Notes: generated from the sequence alone by a model not told the origin. A DNA stretch of 64,000 nucleotides from Sorex araneus (GCF_027595985.1 NC_073304.1:214860500-214924499); one strand, 5' to 3'; counted from the stretch's first letter, positions 30,209 through 40,910 are shown. Translations and numbers: made by a program.

Positions 30209-30909
30209 CTCAGATTTTAACTGGAAAGGGCCCAAACTGGGAACTTCCCTCTGCGATTGTTCCCTGTTCCTAGCGTCTCCAGAACCTCCCCCCACATCCC
30301 GTGGCCTTAGCCGCCCCCACAAGTCCTTGGGCTTTGGGGTCTGGCCCCGATCGCTCGCGTGCAGATCCCCTGGGGAAGGCAAGAGGTGTGGCTGGGCCGA
30401 ACCCGCTGCCTTGCGTGGGTGTAGATGAGCCAGCTCTGGACCAACTCACTCACCCGCTCTCAGGCGATCAGCGTGCCTGAGGCGCCCTTGTTTGGCTCCT
30501 GGCAGCTGCCGTTTTATTTCATTTAATTTTACTTGGGGGAACTTTCCAAGTTCTCAAGAGAACCGGGGTCACTGCTAATGATAGTCAACTGGGTTTGCGG
30601 CTCAGTGCTCAGGTCCAATAGTGTTGGGTCTCGACAGGGGAACCATCTGGTGCTGGGGGCTCCTGGGTGCAGAGCATGTGCCCAGCCTTTGAGCCTTCGC
30701 TGCTCCAGCTTCTGGGCCGAGAGGGACCCCTGCAGCACCAGGGCACTCAGGCCTCTTTAGCAGTCTGGCATAGGGTGGAGCTGGGTGTGGGATCCACATC
30801 CCCACATCCTTCACCTGTCCCCTTCTTCCTGCTCTCCTCTGTCCTTGGCCAGAATGCTCAGAGTCCAGCCAGTCTGCTGGCTTCAAATCCCTATGTGGCT
30901 CTGTACTGA
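30209..30909. other. Mostly unique non-coding sequence
   Basis: Moderately GC-rich; 30590-30700 contains a weak reversed SINE echo (TCAGTGCTCAGG...GAACCATCTGGTGCTGGGG). No gene supported. Confidence 0.4.
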
Positions 30910-31330
30910 TTTTTTCTTTTTCTTTTTGGGTCACACCCGGCGATGCTCAAGGATTACTCCTGGCTCTGCACTCAGATATTATTCCTGGTGTGGACCATAG
31001 CGATAGCACAGTGGTTAGGGTGTTTGCCTTGCACACAGCCGACCCGGGTTAAATTCCTCCATCCCTCTCGGAGAGCCCGGCAAACTACTGAGAGTATCCC
31101 TCCCGCACAGCAGAGCCTGGAAAGCTACCCATGGCGTATTTGATATGCCAAAAACAGTAACAACAAGTGTCACAATGGAGACGTTACTGGTGCCTGCTTG
31201 AGCAAATCGATGAACAATGGGATGACAGTGCTACATTGTTCAGGAGACCATATGGGAATTTGGGGATCGAACCCAGGATGGTCATGTGCAAGGCAAATGC
31301 CCTACCTGATGTGCTATGGCTCTGGCCCCT
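30910..31330 (-). mobile_element. Family I SINE, reverse, split by a family II SINE
   Basis: Tail side 30910-30990 (TTTTTGGGTCACACCCGGC...ATTATTCCTGGTG) and head side 31236-31330 (TTCAGGAGACCATATGGG...GCTATGGCTCTGGCCCC) are two parts of one element. Confidence 0.85.
30991..31235 (+). mobile_element. Family II SINE nested in a family I SINE
   Basis: TGGACCATAGCGATAGCACAG head, CCCTCTCGGAGAGCCCGGC, TTTGATATGCCAAAAACAG, ending GGGATGACAGTGCTACA without an A-tail. Confidence 0.9.
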
Positions 31331-31529
31331 CAACATCTAAATGTTCTTCTAAGAGAGGTCACAAGTGTGGGAGAGACGGTGAGTGGGGGTCCTCTGCTGA
31401 GACTGAGTGCATCTCACAGCAAGGAACAAGCTAGAGAAGGAGACAGGCCAGTGAGCTGGTAAGGCAACAGGAAACAAGCCCAACCACTGCTGCTCTCCAA
31501 GTCCAGATTTTTCATTTATTTATTATTAT

Positions 31530-31690
31530 TATTTGGGGGCTTTTGTGCCACACCCAACATTCTCGGGGCTTACTCCAGGCTCTACACTCAGGAATCATTC
31601 CTAGGAGTCTCAGGAGACCATATGGGATGCTGAGGATTAAACAGCCACATGCAAAGCAAACATCTACCCACTATCCTATTGCTCCACACA
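31530..31690 (-). mobile_element. Diverged family I SINE, reverse
   Basis: GTGCCACACCCAACATTCTCGG, GGACCATATGGGATGCTGAGG-like centre, CTATTGCTCCACAC; the B box is damaged. Confidence 0.78.
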
Positions 31691-31718
31691 CGCCCCTCCC
31701 CCAACCAAAAAAAAATCT

Positions 31719-31927
31719 AAAAAGAGTCAAACTATGGGGGCTGGAGTGATAGCATAGCGGGTAGGGCGTTTGCCTTGCACTCGGCCGACCCGGGTTCAAA
31801 TCCCAGCATCCCATATGGTCCCCTGAGCACCGCCAGGAGTAATTCCTGAGTGCAGAGCCAGGAGTAACCCCTGTGCATCGCCAGGTGTGACCCAAAAACC
31901 AAAAAAAAAAAAAAAAAGAGTCAAACT
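31719..31927 (+). mobile_element. Young family I SINE, 15-bp target duplications
   Basis: Element 31734-31912 between AAAAAGAGTCAAACT copies (31719-31733, 31913-31927). Confidence 0.95.
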
Positions 31928-31972
31928 GGAGCATGTATTCCAGCCCTTTGAGCCATCTCCCAGCCCCTGTGT

Positions 31973-32130
31973 CTATTTTTTTCCTGGAGAGGGAGTCACA
32001 CCTGGCGATGCTCAGGGGTTACTACTGGCCATATAGTCAGGAATCACTTCTGGTGGTGCTCAGGGGACCATATGGGATTCTGGGAATCAAACCTGGATTG
32101 ACTATGTGCAAGACCTTAAGCCCTGAGCAC
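31973..32130 (-). mobile_element. Family I SINE, reverse, head-truncated
   Basis: GAGTCACACCTGGCGATGC, GGACCATATGGGATTCTGGG, ATCAAACCTGG; the A-box end is replaced by CTTAAGCCCTGAGC. Confidence 0.82.
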
Positions 32131-32472
32131 ACTCGGTATACCTCCAACCTCACCCTCCAAATTATAAGTACTACTACTTATATCCAAATTCATTTTTTTC
32201 AGTTTGTAGATATTCAGTTGTCCCAGAATCCTTATTAACAAAAAGATTCCTTTCTCATTTAATGGTGTTGCCACGATGGCCAAAAAGACTAAGTTTCCCC
32301 CCATCTCTGTGTGCTTCCCAGAGCCTGATGGTCACATCCACAAACTGCCTCTTGTGCTGTAAAAGTTCATTAATGGCTATGATCCAGAGACTCACAGATA
32401 AATCTCAGAAGAGAAAAGGAGCAACATGCCGCAGAGATGCCTCTGCACCCCAAACTCACCATCCAGTTACAC
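32131..32472. other. Unique non-coding sequence
   Basis: No gene or repeat recognised. Confidence 0.4.
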
Positions 32473-32679
32473 ATTTAACTCCAGGGGCTGGAGTGATAGA
32501 ACAGTGGGTAGGTCGATTGCCTTGTCTCGACCTAGGTTCGATTTCCAGCATCCCATATAGTCCCCCTAGCACTGCCAGGAGTAATTCCTGAGTGCATGAG
32601 CCAGGAGTAACCCCTGTGCATCGCCGGGTGTGACCCAAAAAGCAAATAAGTAAACAAACAAATAAATATTTAACTCCAG
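32473..32679 (+). mobile_element. Family I SINE, 12-bp target duplications, short head deletion
   Basis: Element 32485-32667 between ATTTAACTCCAG copies (32473-32484, 32668-32679). The GCACGCGGC segment between the A and B boxes is deleted (CCTTGTCTCGACC). Confidence 0.93.
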
Positions 32680-32710
32680 CTATATCACCCTATTTAAAAT
32701 TTTTAAATTC

Positions 32711-32890
32711 CTGGGATTGGAGCAATAGCACAGTGGGTAAGGCATTTGCCTTGCACGTAGCCAACCCAGGTTCGATTCCCAGCATCCCATATGGTCCCCC
32801 CTAGCACCACCAGGAGTAATTCCTGAGTCAGAGACAGGAGTAACCCCTGAGCATCTCCAGGTGTGACCCAAAAAGCAAAAAAAAAAAAAT
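32711..32890 (+). mobile_element. Family I SINE
   Basis: GGGATTGGAGCAATAGCACAG head to GTGTGACCCAAAAAGC. Imperfect AAATTCCTGG/GAATTCCTGG copies flank it. Confidence 0.9.
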
Positions 32891-32903
32891 TTAGAATTCC
32901 TGG

Positions 32904-33033
32904 AGTGTATGGCTGTGTGACATCTCATACTCTGCCCCACTGATACACCAAGAGTAGCAAACCATATTTGATGGGTGTAATGTAGAAGGAAACCTATTTC
33001 AATATCTATGTGTATGTGTACACACGCAAACGC

Positions 33034-33064
<31 letters not shown>

Positions 33065-33659
33065 AAAAATAGGGGCAACCTGCAACAACATGTTAGCAAT
33101 CCCTTATGCAAGGGTTTAATGGTTCCAGGGTGAGATACAACAATCTTCACACACTTTCCTCTGAGGAAAAGTTTTTGGATCATTTTTAGCAGATTAGTTA
33201 TAACAAGGAATACAAAATAACTAATTTAGTATGTTCATTTGGGGCAGGTTTGGGTGATGGCAGGAAAATTTGAAATAATAGTGGTGGGATGGTGTAATGG
33301 TGTCAGGATTGGTTTTGAAATATTGTATGTAGTAAATTATTGTGAATAACTTTTAAAAAATGACTAGGTTTTCTTTCTGCTAATCTCTGGAGTGTGATGG
33401 CATCTCACTGTAGGTTTGCGAGGGTCAGAACAACAGTACGATGTTAGGGATAGGCTTGAATGTCGCTGGATGGGTCCAGTCTCTGGCACCACAAGGTCCT
33501 CTAAACATCTTCATTTGAGCACCCCACCAACCACCTCCATTCCACAGCAGGGTCCTAGCAGCAACCTGGGGGAAATCACTGGGAGGGGACCTCAGATCTC
33601 TTAAGCACTTCTTAGGATCCCCCCCAAAATCAGAAAGAAATTGACAAGTGTGAATCTGC
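32904..33659. other. Unique and possibly L1-derived sequence
   Basis: (TA)n/(GA)n at 33035-33065. The stretch 33230-33360 (GGGTGATGGCAGGAAAATTTG...TGTAGTAAATTATTG) has the feel of an L1 3' end, but I cannot confirm it. Confidence 0.35.
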
Positions 33660-33862
33660 TGCAAATTTTATTCTTTTTTTTTCTTTTTGGATCACACCTG
33701 GCAATACACAGGGGTTACTCCTGGCTCTGCACTCAGGAATTACCCCTGGAGGTGCTCAGGGAACCATATGGGATGCTGGGAATTGAACCCGGGTCAGCCG
33801 AGTGCAAGGCAAACACCCTACCCGCTGTGCTATTGCTCCAGCCCCTGCAAACTTTATTCTTT
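33660..33862 (-). mobile_element. Family I SINE, reverse, 17-bp target duplications with one mismatch
   Basis: Element 33677-33845 between TGCAAATTTTATTCTTT and TGCAAACTTTATTCTTT. Confidence 0.94.
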
Positions 33863-33958
33863 CTCAAGATTGTTTTAGTTGGAGAATATTAGCTTTTATA
33901 TGCACTTTTTCCCATTCCTGGTAATAAACACGCAATTGTTGTCTTATAGTCTTTAGAG

Positions 33959-34121
33959 TTTTTTTTTTCACACCCAGTGATGCTCAGGGGTTACTCTAGG
34001 CTCTGTGCTCAGGAATTATTCCTGGCAGTGCTCTGGAAACCATATAGGATGCAGGAATTGAACCCAGGTTGGCCGCGTGCAAGGCAAATGCCCTCCCCAC
34101 TGTAGTATCATTCTGGAACCC
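33959..34121 (-). mobile_element. Family I SINE, reverse
   Basis: TTTCACACCCAGTGATGCTC, GAATTGAACCCAGGTTGG, GTATCATTCTGGAACC. Confidence 0.85.
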
Positions 34122-34374
34122 TCTTTGCTTTTCTATATTAAGGTTTTAATTTTAATAAAAAGGGTAACACATAAAAACGCTTTAGAAGGGCATTGGCATT
34201 TGATGTTGTTAGTTGCTATCATTCTTTTTCTTTGCGGGAGTGTTGTTGATGGCTTTGCAGCTTGGGCCTCATGGTCTTGGGGACCACCAGGGCTGTACCT
34301 GGTGCTGTTTGGTGCTCAGAGGTAGTGGGGAATCATGTGTGGCAGCCATAGTACTTGGGGAGTTTTTATTATTC

Positions 34375-34537
34375 TTTTCCTTGGCAACATCCAGTGGTTC
34401 TCAGAGATATTCCTGTCTCAGTGCTCAGGGATCACTCTGTCAGTGATTGGGGAAACATATAAAATGGCAGGGATTAAACATGGGTCAGCAGGATGCAAGG
34501 CACTTGCCTTGCTGCCTGTACTATCTCTCCAGCCTCA
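34375..34537 (-). mobile_element. Diverged family I SINE, reverse
   Basis: CAACATCCAGTGGTTCTCAG, GGGATTAAACATGGGTCAGC, CTATCTCTCCAGCCTC. Confidence 0.75.
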
Positions 34538-34567
34538 TCATTATTATTTTTTAAAATAAAAAATGGG

Positions 34568-34693
34568 GGGTTCACTCCTGGTGGTGCTCAAGGATCACCC
34601 CTGTGAGGCTTGGGGGACCATATAGTAATTGAACCTGGGTCAGCCGTGTGCAAGGCAGGCACCCTATCTGCTATACTATTTCTCCAGTTCTCA
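34568..34693 (-). mobile_element. Tail-truncated family I SINE, reverse
   Basis: TTCACTCCTGGTGGTGCTC, GTAATTGAACCTGGGTCAGC, CTATTTCTCCAGTTC. Confidence 0.75.
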
Positions 34694-34724
34694 TCATTAT
34701 TTCATTTAAGTGAAAGTTTATAAA

Positions 34725-34895
34725 CAGGACCAGAGCTATAGTACAGCAGGTAGAGTGTTTACCTTGCAGGCAGCCAACCTGGGTTTGCTCCCCGGCATCC
34801 AATATGGTCCTCCATACACCCCAGGAGAAATTCCCGAGTGCAGAACTAGGAGTAACCCCTGAGAGCATCACTGGGTATGACCCCCCAAAAGCCCA
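34725..34895 (+). mobile_element. Family I SINE
   Basis: GACCAGAGCTATAGTACAGC head, GGGTTTGCTCCCCGGC, GGGTATGACCCCCCAAAAG. Confidence 0.82.
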
Positions 34896-34910
34896 AAAGT
34901 TTAAAGACAC

Positions 34911-35070
34911 TTTTTTGGGGGGTGCATGCCAGGTAATGCCTGGGGACTACTACCAGCTCTGTTCTTGAGGGTCTCTCCTGTCAGTGTTTGGGTTCCACTG
35001 ACCACTAGGGATGAACCCGGCCTCGTTTGCAAGGCAGAAGCTCCAGTCCTGTGAGCTCTTTCTCCAGCCC
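34911..35070 (-). mobile_element. Old family I SINE, reverse
   Basis: GCCAGGTAATGCCTGGGG, GGGATGAACCCGGCC, GAGCTCTTTCTCCAGCCC. Confidence 0.65.
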
Positions 35071-35226
35071 TAAGTGGAAATGTAAAGAAGTGCCTTTTGG
35101 AGCTAGATTATTCAAATCCTGCTTTGCTACTCCCAGATGGGATGAGATAAGGTCAGGAAACCTTGCCAGATCCTGCTCTGTGGAATGTGGATAATAACCT
35201 TAATCTCACTGGGTTGTTACGAGGAT

Positions 35227-35423
35227 TAAACAAGATAAAGACAGGGCCAGACAAATACTACAATGGGAAAGTGCTTGCCATGCACGCAGCTGACCTGGGT
35301 TTGATCCCCATCACCACATAGGGTCCTCTGAGCCCTGCCAGGAGTGATGCCCGAGTAAAGAGCCAGAAGTAAGCCCTGAGCACTACTAAGTGTGCCCCCC
35401 CCCAAGTAAACAAGATAAAGACA
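35227..35423 (+). mobile_element. Family I SINE, perfect 17-bp target duplications
   Basis: Element 35244-35406 between TAAACAAGATAAAGACA copies (35227-35243, 35407-35423), although the body is diverged (GGGTTTGATCCCCATCACC). It ends in a C-run instead of a clean A-tail. Confidence 0.9.
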
Positions 35424-35680
35424 TAATTAAGTGATAGAGATAATAGGAGAAGCTTGGACCCAGAAGGTGCTAAACTGTTACTTGCCTTTCTGTAATTCCA
35501 CAGGGCTTGATCCACTGGGTGGAAAACATGGAACTTGTTCCACACGAAGAAAAAGGATGATGAAGCCAGTTTTTTAAAATTTTGTCTATTTCTACTTTGC
35601 GGTCATATCTATCTGTGCTCAGGGTTTATTCAGGTTCTTTTCTCCAGACTCTTGACAGTATGGGGACTTCTGATCCTAAG

Positions 35681-35874
35681 AAAGTCATTCTGTGGGCTAC
35701 AGAGGGTGGGGCGTTTGCCTTGCATGCATGCAGCCAACCAGTGTTCAATCTTCAGCATCCCATATGGTCCCCTGAGCACCCCCAGGAATAATTTCTGAGT
35801 GTAGAGCCAGGAGTAAGCCCTGAGCATTGCCAGGTGTGACCCAAAAAGAAAAAAAAAGAACAAAAGTCATTCTG
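35681..35874 (+). mobile_element. 5'-truncated family I SINE, 12-bp target duplications
   Basis: Element 35693-35862 between AAAGTCATTCTG copies (35681-35692, 35863-35874). It lacks the start of the tRNA head. A reverse SINE shred (TATCTGTGCTCAGGGTTTATTC, 35608-35630) lies to its left. Confidence 0.9.
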
Positions 35875-36476
35875 GTATCTCCTATAATGCCCAGTGGCCA
35901 GACCCACTATGATTAGCCAATTGGTAATTATAATTATTTGGGTCTCAGACCCTCCCTTTGGATGTTCTCATTCCATAAATATTTACAAAGTTCTTTCAGT
36001 ATACAGGACACTATGTATGTTAGATTCAGGGGTGCACAAATGAGCAGCCCCCCAACATCCACGGAGTCACAAGCACAGCAGAGTGAATTGATAAAATCAG
36101 AGATGCAAAACGGTAACTTTATAAGGCCCCTGGATATCCCTTCTTATTTTACCCAGAGCCCTTAGTTCTAGGGCCAGAGAAAAAAAACATTTTTCCAGGG
36201 TAAGTCACCAGATTTTTCACCCCCAGAGAAAGAAAGATGTTTTCAGATCATCTTTAATCCAAATGTTCAGTCAGAAGTCCCTGGGTTTGGAAACGTGGCT
36301 TTCTGAGCACGGAGCGCCCTCTAGTGTCTTTCAATGGTAAGACATGTCAATTGCAAAATTCCAAAGATTTACTTTCAAGAATTTCTTCCTTTTATTCTCC
36401 ATGGCGAGAAAAATTATATTAGCAGTTTAAAAAAATAGCAGTAAGCTCTCCAAAATTTTTACTAGTCCCAAATATA
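35875..36476. other. Unique non-coding sequence with a CTCF-like motif
   Basis: A SINE-free island of 600 bp. GCGCCCTCTAGTGT at 36314-36327 is, on the reverse strand, a one-mismatch CTCF core. Nothing coding. Confidence 0.4.
36313..36327 (-). promoter_or_regulatory. CTCF-like motif (minus orientation)
   Basis: The reverse complement ACACTAGAGGGCGC fits CCASYAGRKGGCR except one of the leading C's. It is in unique DNA. Confidence 0.45.
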
Positions 36477-36705
36477 TGTGTTAATTTCTTTTTTTATTTT
36501 TATTTTTATTTATTTATTTATTTTTTTGCTTTTTGGGTCACACCCGGCGATGCACAGGGGTTACTCCTGGCTTTGCACTCAGGAATTACTCCTGGCGGTG
36601 CTCAGGGAACATATGGGATGCCAGGGATTGAACCCAGGTCGGCTGCGTGCAAGGCAAACGCCCTATCCACTGTGCTATCGCTCCGGCCCGTGTGTTAATT
36701 TCTTT
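36477..36705 (-). mobile_element. Young family I SINE, reverse, 15-bp target duplications
   Basis: Element 36492-36690 between TGTGTTAATTTCTTT copies (36477-36491, 36691-36705), with a (TTTA)n-type tail. Confidence 0.95.
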
Positions 36706-36731
36706 ATCTGGATTGCCCAGAAGCAGATACA

Positions 36732-36765
<34 letters not shown>
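36732..36765. repeat. (ATG)n microsatellite
   Basis: Eleven GAT/ATG units. Confidence 0.95.
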
Positions 36766-36766
<1 letters not shown>

Positions 36767-36865
36767 TGTACAGGTGAAGAGACTGAAGGACGTAAGCCAG
36801 TCAGATAGGGGCAGAGCCAGAATTCAAACCAAGTTTCCATGCCGCTTTATATCCTTTTCCTTTTC

Positions 36866-37008
36866 TTTGTCTTTTAGGTTGTACCAGGTGATGTTCAAGG
36901 GTTACTCTCAGCTCTACACTCAGGAATTACTCCTGGTGGTGCTTGGGGACCATGCTGGGGATGGAACATGGGTCAGCTATGAGTGAGGCAAGTGTCCTAT
37001 TCAAGCTC
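36866..37008 (-). mobile_element. Diverged family I SINE, reverse
   Basis: GGTTGTACCAGGTGATGTTC, GGGGATGGAACATGGGTCAGC; the head decays after GAGGCAAGTGTCC. Confidence 0.72.
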
Positions 37009-37017
37009 CTGTCCTTG

Positions 37018-37130
37018 TCTTGCTCTCTCTATGTCTCTCTGTCTTTCTGACTCTGTGTCTGTCTGTCTATCTATCTGTCTGTCTCTCCCTCTCTCCCTCT
37101 CTCCCTCTCTTCCTCTCTCCCTCTCTCACT
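37018..37130. repeat. (CT)n/(TCTG)n low-complexity tract
   Basis: CTCT, TCTG and CCCTCT units over about 110 bp. Confidence 0.85.
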
Positions 37131-37240
37131 ACTGTTGGGAGCTAACAGTTTCTGGGGCTCAAACTCTTGGCCCCTCTTGTTCAGAACATGTGCTCATCCA
37201 CTTGAGCTTCATCCCCTGCACTGCCTTATCATGACCTTAA

Positions 37241-37416
37241 CTTTTTTTTTTTTGCCTTTTGGGTCATACCTGGCAATGCACAGGGGTTACTCCTGGCTCT
37301 GCACTTAGGAATTACTCCTGGTGGTGCTCAGAAGACTATATGGGATGCTGGGAATCGAACCTGGGTCGGCCTTGTGCAAGGCAAACGCCCTACCGCTGTG
37401 CTATCGCTCCGGCCCC
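37241..37416 (-). mobile_element. Young family I SINE, reverse
   Basis: T12 tail, TTTTGGGTCATACCTGGC, GGGAATCGAACCTGGG, CTATCGCTCCGGCCCC. Confidence 0.92.
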
Positions 37417-37494
37417 ATGACTTTTTACTTTTTGTGTTGTTTTGTTTCCTGGAAAGAGAAGCAATGACCTCTGACAATGAAAAGATGATAAACG

Positions 37495-37593
37495 GGGGCC
37501 AAAGAGATAGTACAGTGGACAGGGCACCTACCTTGCAAGTGGCTGATCCACGTTCAATCCCCAGTACCAGATAAGGTCCCCCTAGCACTTCCA
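37495..37593 (+). mobile_element. 3'-truncated family I SINE
   Basis: GGGGCCAAAGAGATAGTACAG head and CGTTCAATCCCCAGTACC; it stops after CCCCCTAGCAC. Confidence 0.7.
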
Positions 37594-37757
37594 ACTCCTG
37601 TACTTATATTTATATTGAACTACATGTATATATCTCTATCTCTCTATCTACATCTATCTACCTATATATCATTATTCAAGTGCCAAAAATGTGATCGTGG
37701 CCTAAGGTAAATTCTTCATGTTTATATTACCTCTCTCTCTTTTTTGCATATTAAGAA

Positions 37758-37912
37758 TTCGTACAGCAGGTAGGGCACTTGCCTTGCATGTGACTGACCC
37801 AGGTTCAATCCCTGTTACCCCATATGGTCCCCTGAGTAGCACCAGGAGTAATGCTGGAGCACAGAGCCAGAAGTAATCCCTGAGCACTGCTGGGTGTGGC
37901 CCCCAAACCAAA
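37758..37912 (+). mobile_element. 5'-truncated family I SINE
   Basis: Begins within the A box (GTACAGCAGGTAGGGC), then GGTTCAATCCCTG, CATATGGTCCCCTGAG, GGTGTGGCCCCC. Confidence 0.82.
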
Positions 37913-38036
37913 ATGAATAAAATAAATAAACATGACAGGATCACCTTTAAAAATTCTAATTTACTTATTTAATAAACTGTGCTCTAAATATCGGGATTAG
38001 GTCTGGGCTTCTCCGTCATGGTCACACTGAAAGATA

Positions 38037-38427
<391 letters not shown>

Positions 38428-38509
38428 AGGGAAGAGGTTCAATGGGAGAGAACATTTGTCTTTCATGTGGAAGATCTGGATTTGCTCCTCAGAAATGCAA
38501 GACAATAAA

Positions 38510-38864
38510 TATTAACCATTAATTAGTTTAAATTTGTATTTGCATTTCTGAGCCATTGGTTCCAGTTCACATGAAAAATAGGAGGAAGTCCTGTGCTTTG
38601 AACACTGGTAGTTGAACTCCAGGACACCAAGCTTTAGTTTTAGTTAGTGTTAGTTTTAACCACCCTCGCCAAGAGCATGGTCACAGACACAGTACTTGGG
38701 AGGCTGGGAAGCCGAGTAAGGTAAAGTGTGTGTTGTGTTGTTATAAGAACTGCAACATTATAGGGATTTGGGGGTTCCAGAATTTTGGAGACTAGAAGAG
38801 TGAGATGCCTTCTGTTGACAGCCAGGGGAGTGCAGTCCTGAGATGCCTGACACTAAATTCTTCC
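38510..38864. other. Unique non-coding sequence
   Basis: No gene or clear repeat. Confidence 0.4.
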
Positions 38865-38868
38865 AAAG

Positions 38869-39040
38869 AACCAGAATGATAGTACTGTGGGTAGGGTGTT
38901 TGTCTTGCTTGTGACCAACCTGGGTTTGATCCCTGGCATCCCATATAGTGCCCCAAGCATCGTCAGGAGTAATTCCTGAGTGCAGAGCCTGGAGTAACCC
39001 CCTGAGCATTGCCAGGTGTAACCCATAAAAGAAAAAAAGT
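38869..39040 (+). mobile_element. Family I SINE
   Basis: GAACCAGAATGATAGTACTG head, GGGTTTGATCCCTGGC, GGTGTAACCCATAAAAG; imperfect TTCTTCC repeats flank it. Confidence 0.85.
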
Positions 39041-39071
39041 TCTTCCGAGAACTCAAATGAAGAAAGAAACG

Positions 39072-39272
39072 GGTCTTTCTTGGGGCCGGAGCGCTAGCAC
39101 AGCAGGTAGGGCGTTCGCCTTGCATGCGGCCATCCCCGGCATCCCATATGGTCCCCCAAGCACCACCAGGAGTAATTCCTGAGTGCAAAGCCAGGAGTAA
39201 CCCCTGAGCATCGCTGGGTGTGACCCAAAAAGCAAAAAAAAAAAAAAATTAAAAAAAAACAGGTCTTTCTTG
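39072..39272 (+). mobile_element. Family I SINE with B-box deletion, 11-bp target duplications
   Basis: Element 39083-39261 between GGTCTTTCTTG copies (39072-39082, 39262-39272). The GACCCGGGTTCGAT part is missing (GGCCATCCCCGGC), so this copy lacks an intact Pol III B box. Confidence 0.92.
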
Positions 39273-39282
39273 AGAGCCTCCA

Positions 39283-39448
39283 AGAAGGAATGAGGAGGCA
39301 CTGGATGGATACCACAGCAGGTAAGGTGGTAGCCTTGCACGGAGCCAACCCAGTACGATCCTCAGCATCCTATATGGTCCCCGTCAGTAGTAATTCCTGA
39401 GTGCAGGGCCAGGAATAATTCCTCAGCATCACTGGGTATAACCCAAAA

Positions 39449-39491
<43 letters not shown>

Positions 39492-39508
39492 GGAAGAAGG
39501 AATGAGGA
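39283..39508 (+). mobile_element. Family I SINE with a 39-nt A-tail, 14-bp target duplications
   Basis: Element 39297-39494 between AGAAGGAATGAGGA copies (39283-39296, 39495-39508). The pure A run is 39452-39490. Confidence 0.93.
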
Positions 39509-39626
39509 TATCTGTACTGTGTATATATGTGTGTATAGGTGTGTTCCATCAGTACACATAGGCAGTGCTGGGTCACAACTTGGGGCCTTAGCATTACATG
39601 AAAGAAAACATACAAAATATAGACCT

Positions 39627-39795
39627 CGGGGACAGAGCAATAGTACATCAGGTAAGGCACTTGCTTTGCATGCAGCTGACCAGATTTGGTTCCTGACAAA
39701 CCATATGGTCCCCCAACTCACTCCAGAAGTGATCCCTGAGTGCAAAGTGAGGAGAAAGCCCTGAGCAGCACTAGGTGCGGCCTCAAAACAAACAA
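39627..39795 (+). mobile_element. Diverged family I SINE
   Basis: GGGGACAGAGCAATAGTACATC head, AGATTTGGTTCCTGAC, GGTGCGGCCTCAAAAC. Confidence 0.78.
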
Positions 39796-39799
39796 GAAT

Positions 39800-39977
39800 T
39801 CGGGGCTGGAGGATATCACAGTGGGTAGGGCATTTGCCTTGCAAGTGGGTGACCCGGGTTCAATTCCCAGCATCCCATATGGTCCCCTGAGCACCCCCAG
39901 GAGTGATTCCTGAGTGCAGAGCCAGGAGTAACCCCTGAGCATTGCCAGGTGTGACCCAAAAACTTAAAAAAAAAACA
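39800..39977 (+). mobile_element. Young family I SINE
   Basis: CGGGGCTGGAGGATATCACAG head to GTGTGACCCAAAAAC; short AACAAGAAT copies flank it (about 39789 and 39975). Confidence 0.92.
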
Positions 39978-40013
39978 AGAATGCAAAATATACACCTAGA
40001 TAGTCAGGAGGGG

Positions 40014-40140
40014 AATAGATGGCTAGAGGGTCAGAGAACATGCTTTCCTGGTCGGCGCCCCTTACCCCATGATTTCCTGGCTACTGCATCAGAAGCAGTC
40101 CCCAAGCAGCACTACCCAGTATGACCCTGAAAACTGGAAA
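40014..40140 (+). mobile_element. Old family I SINE fragment
   Basis: ATAGATGGCTAGAGGG...CAAGCAGCACTACCCAGTATGACCC. Confidence 0.45.
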
Positions 40141-40310
40141 AGAAATAAATAATCAATAGATAAATGAAAATATATTGAAGATTCAGGTAAAGGGAAATAA
40201 AGAGAGCAAAATTTTCTCCATTATATTGGCACATATATTTTTTGATCAAGGATAAAAACACAACTGATGGAAATGAAAGCTCTCCCAGTCCTTTAGGAAA
40301 ATTGTCTCTG

Positions 40311-40472
40311 CAGCCAGAGAGATAGTGTAGAGGGTAGGGCGCTTGCCTTGCACACAGCCAATCTGCGTTCTATCCTGACACCCCATATGCTCCCTCAACC
40401 ACCACCAGGAGTGACTCGTGAATGCAGGAATAAGCCTGAGCACAGCTGGATGTGGCCCAAAAACCAAAAACA
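40311..40472 (+). mobile_element. Diverged family I SINE
   Basis: GCAGCCAGAGAGATAGTGTAG head, TGCGTTCTATCCTGACACC, GGATGTGGCCCAAAAACC. This is the last SINE before the repeat-poor zone. Confidence 0.8.
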
Positions 40473-40499
40473 AAACAGCAACAAAAAAAATGGATAAGT

Positions 40500-40910
40500 A
40501 TGTTGATGTTGAGATACATGGATGCAGTGGTTTATGGTACTGAATAGATATGGCTATAGAATGGAATGAACTGCTATTACATAAGTGTCACACTTGTAAT
40601 ATCGAGCAGATAAAGTGAAAAACAAAAAAAAACATACATACTCAAGACTGTATTTACATGAAGTTCAAGGACAGGTGAAATTAATCTATGTTAACAGTGG
40701 ACAGTGTTCTGATCATTCATGAAGGGATTGATTAGGAAGCTTATTAATTGGAAGAGGTTACAAGGGAGTCCTTTGACTTCCTGGAATCATCTTGATCTAG
40801 CTGGGAATCACACATGTGTAAATTAATTGAGCCTACACTTAATATTAAAGCCTGCTATTGTTTTTATTTATATACTCAACGTGAATAAAATTTTCAAAAA
40901 AAGAAAACAA
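40500..40910 (+). mobile_element. Ancient L1 (L1M-type) 3' end
   Basis: TATTTACATGAAGTTCAAGG, GGTGAAATTAATCTATG, GGAATCATCTTGATCTAGC, CACATGTGTAAATTAATTGAG and CTACACTTAATATTAAAGCC follow the order of an old eutherian L1 3' end as I remember it. It is much more diverged than the L1 pieces at 24.5 and 29.1 kb. Confidence 0.5.
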
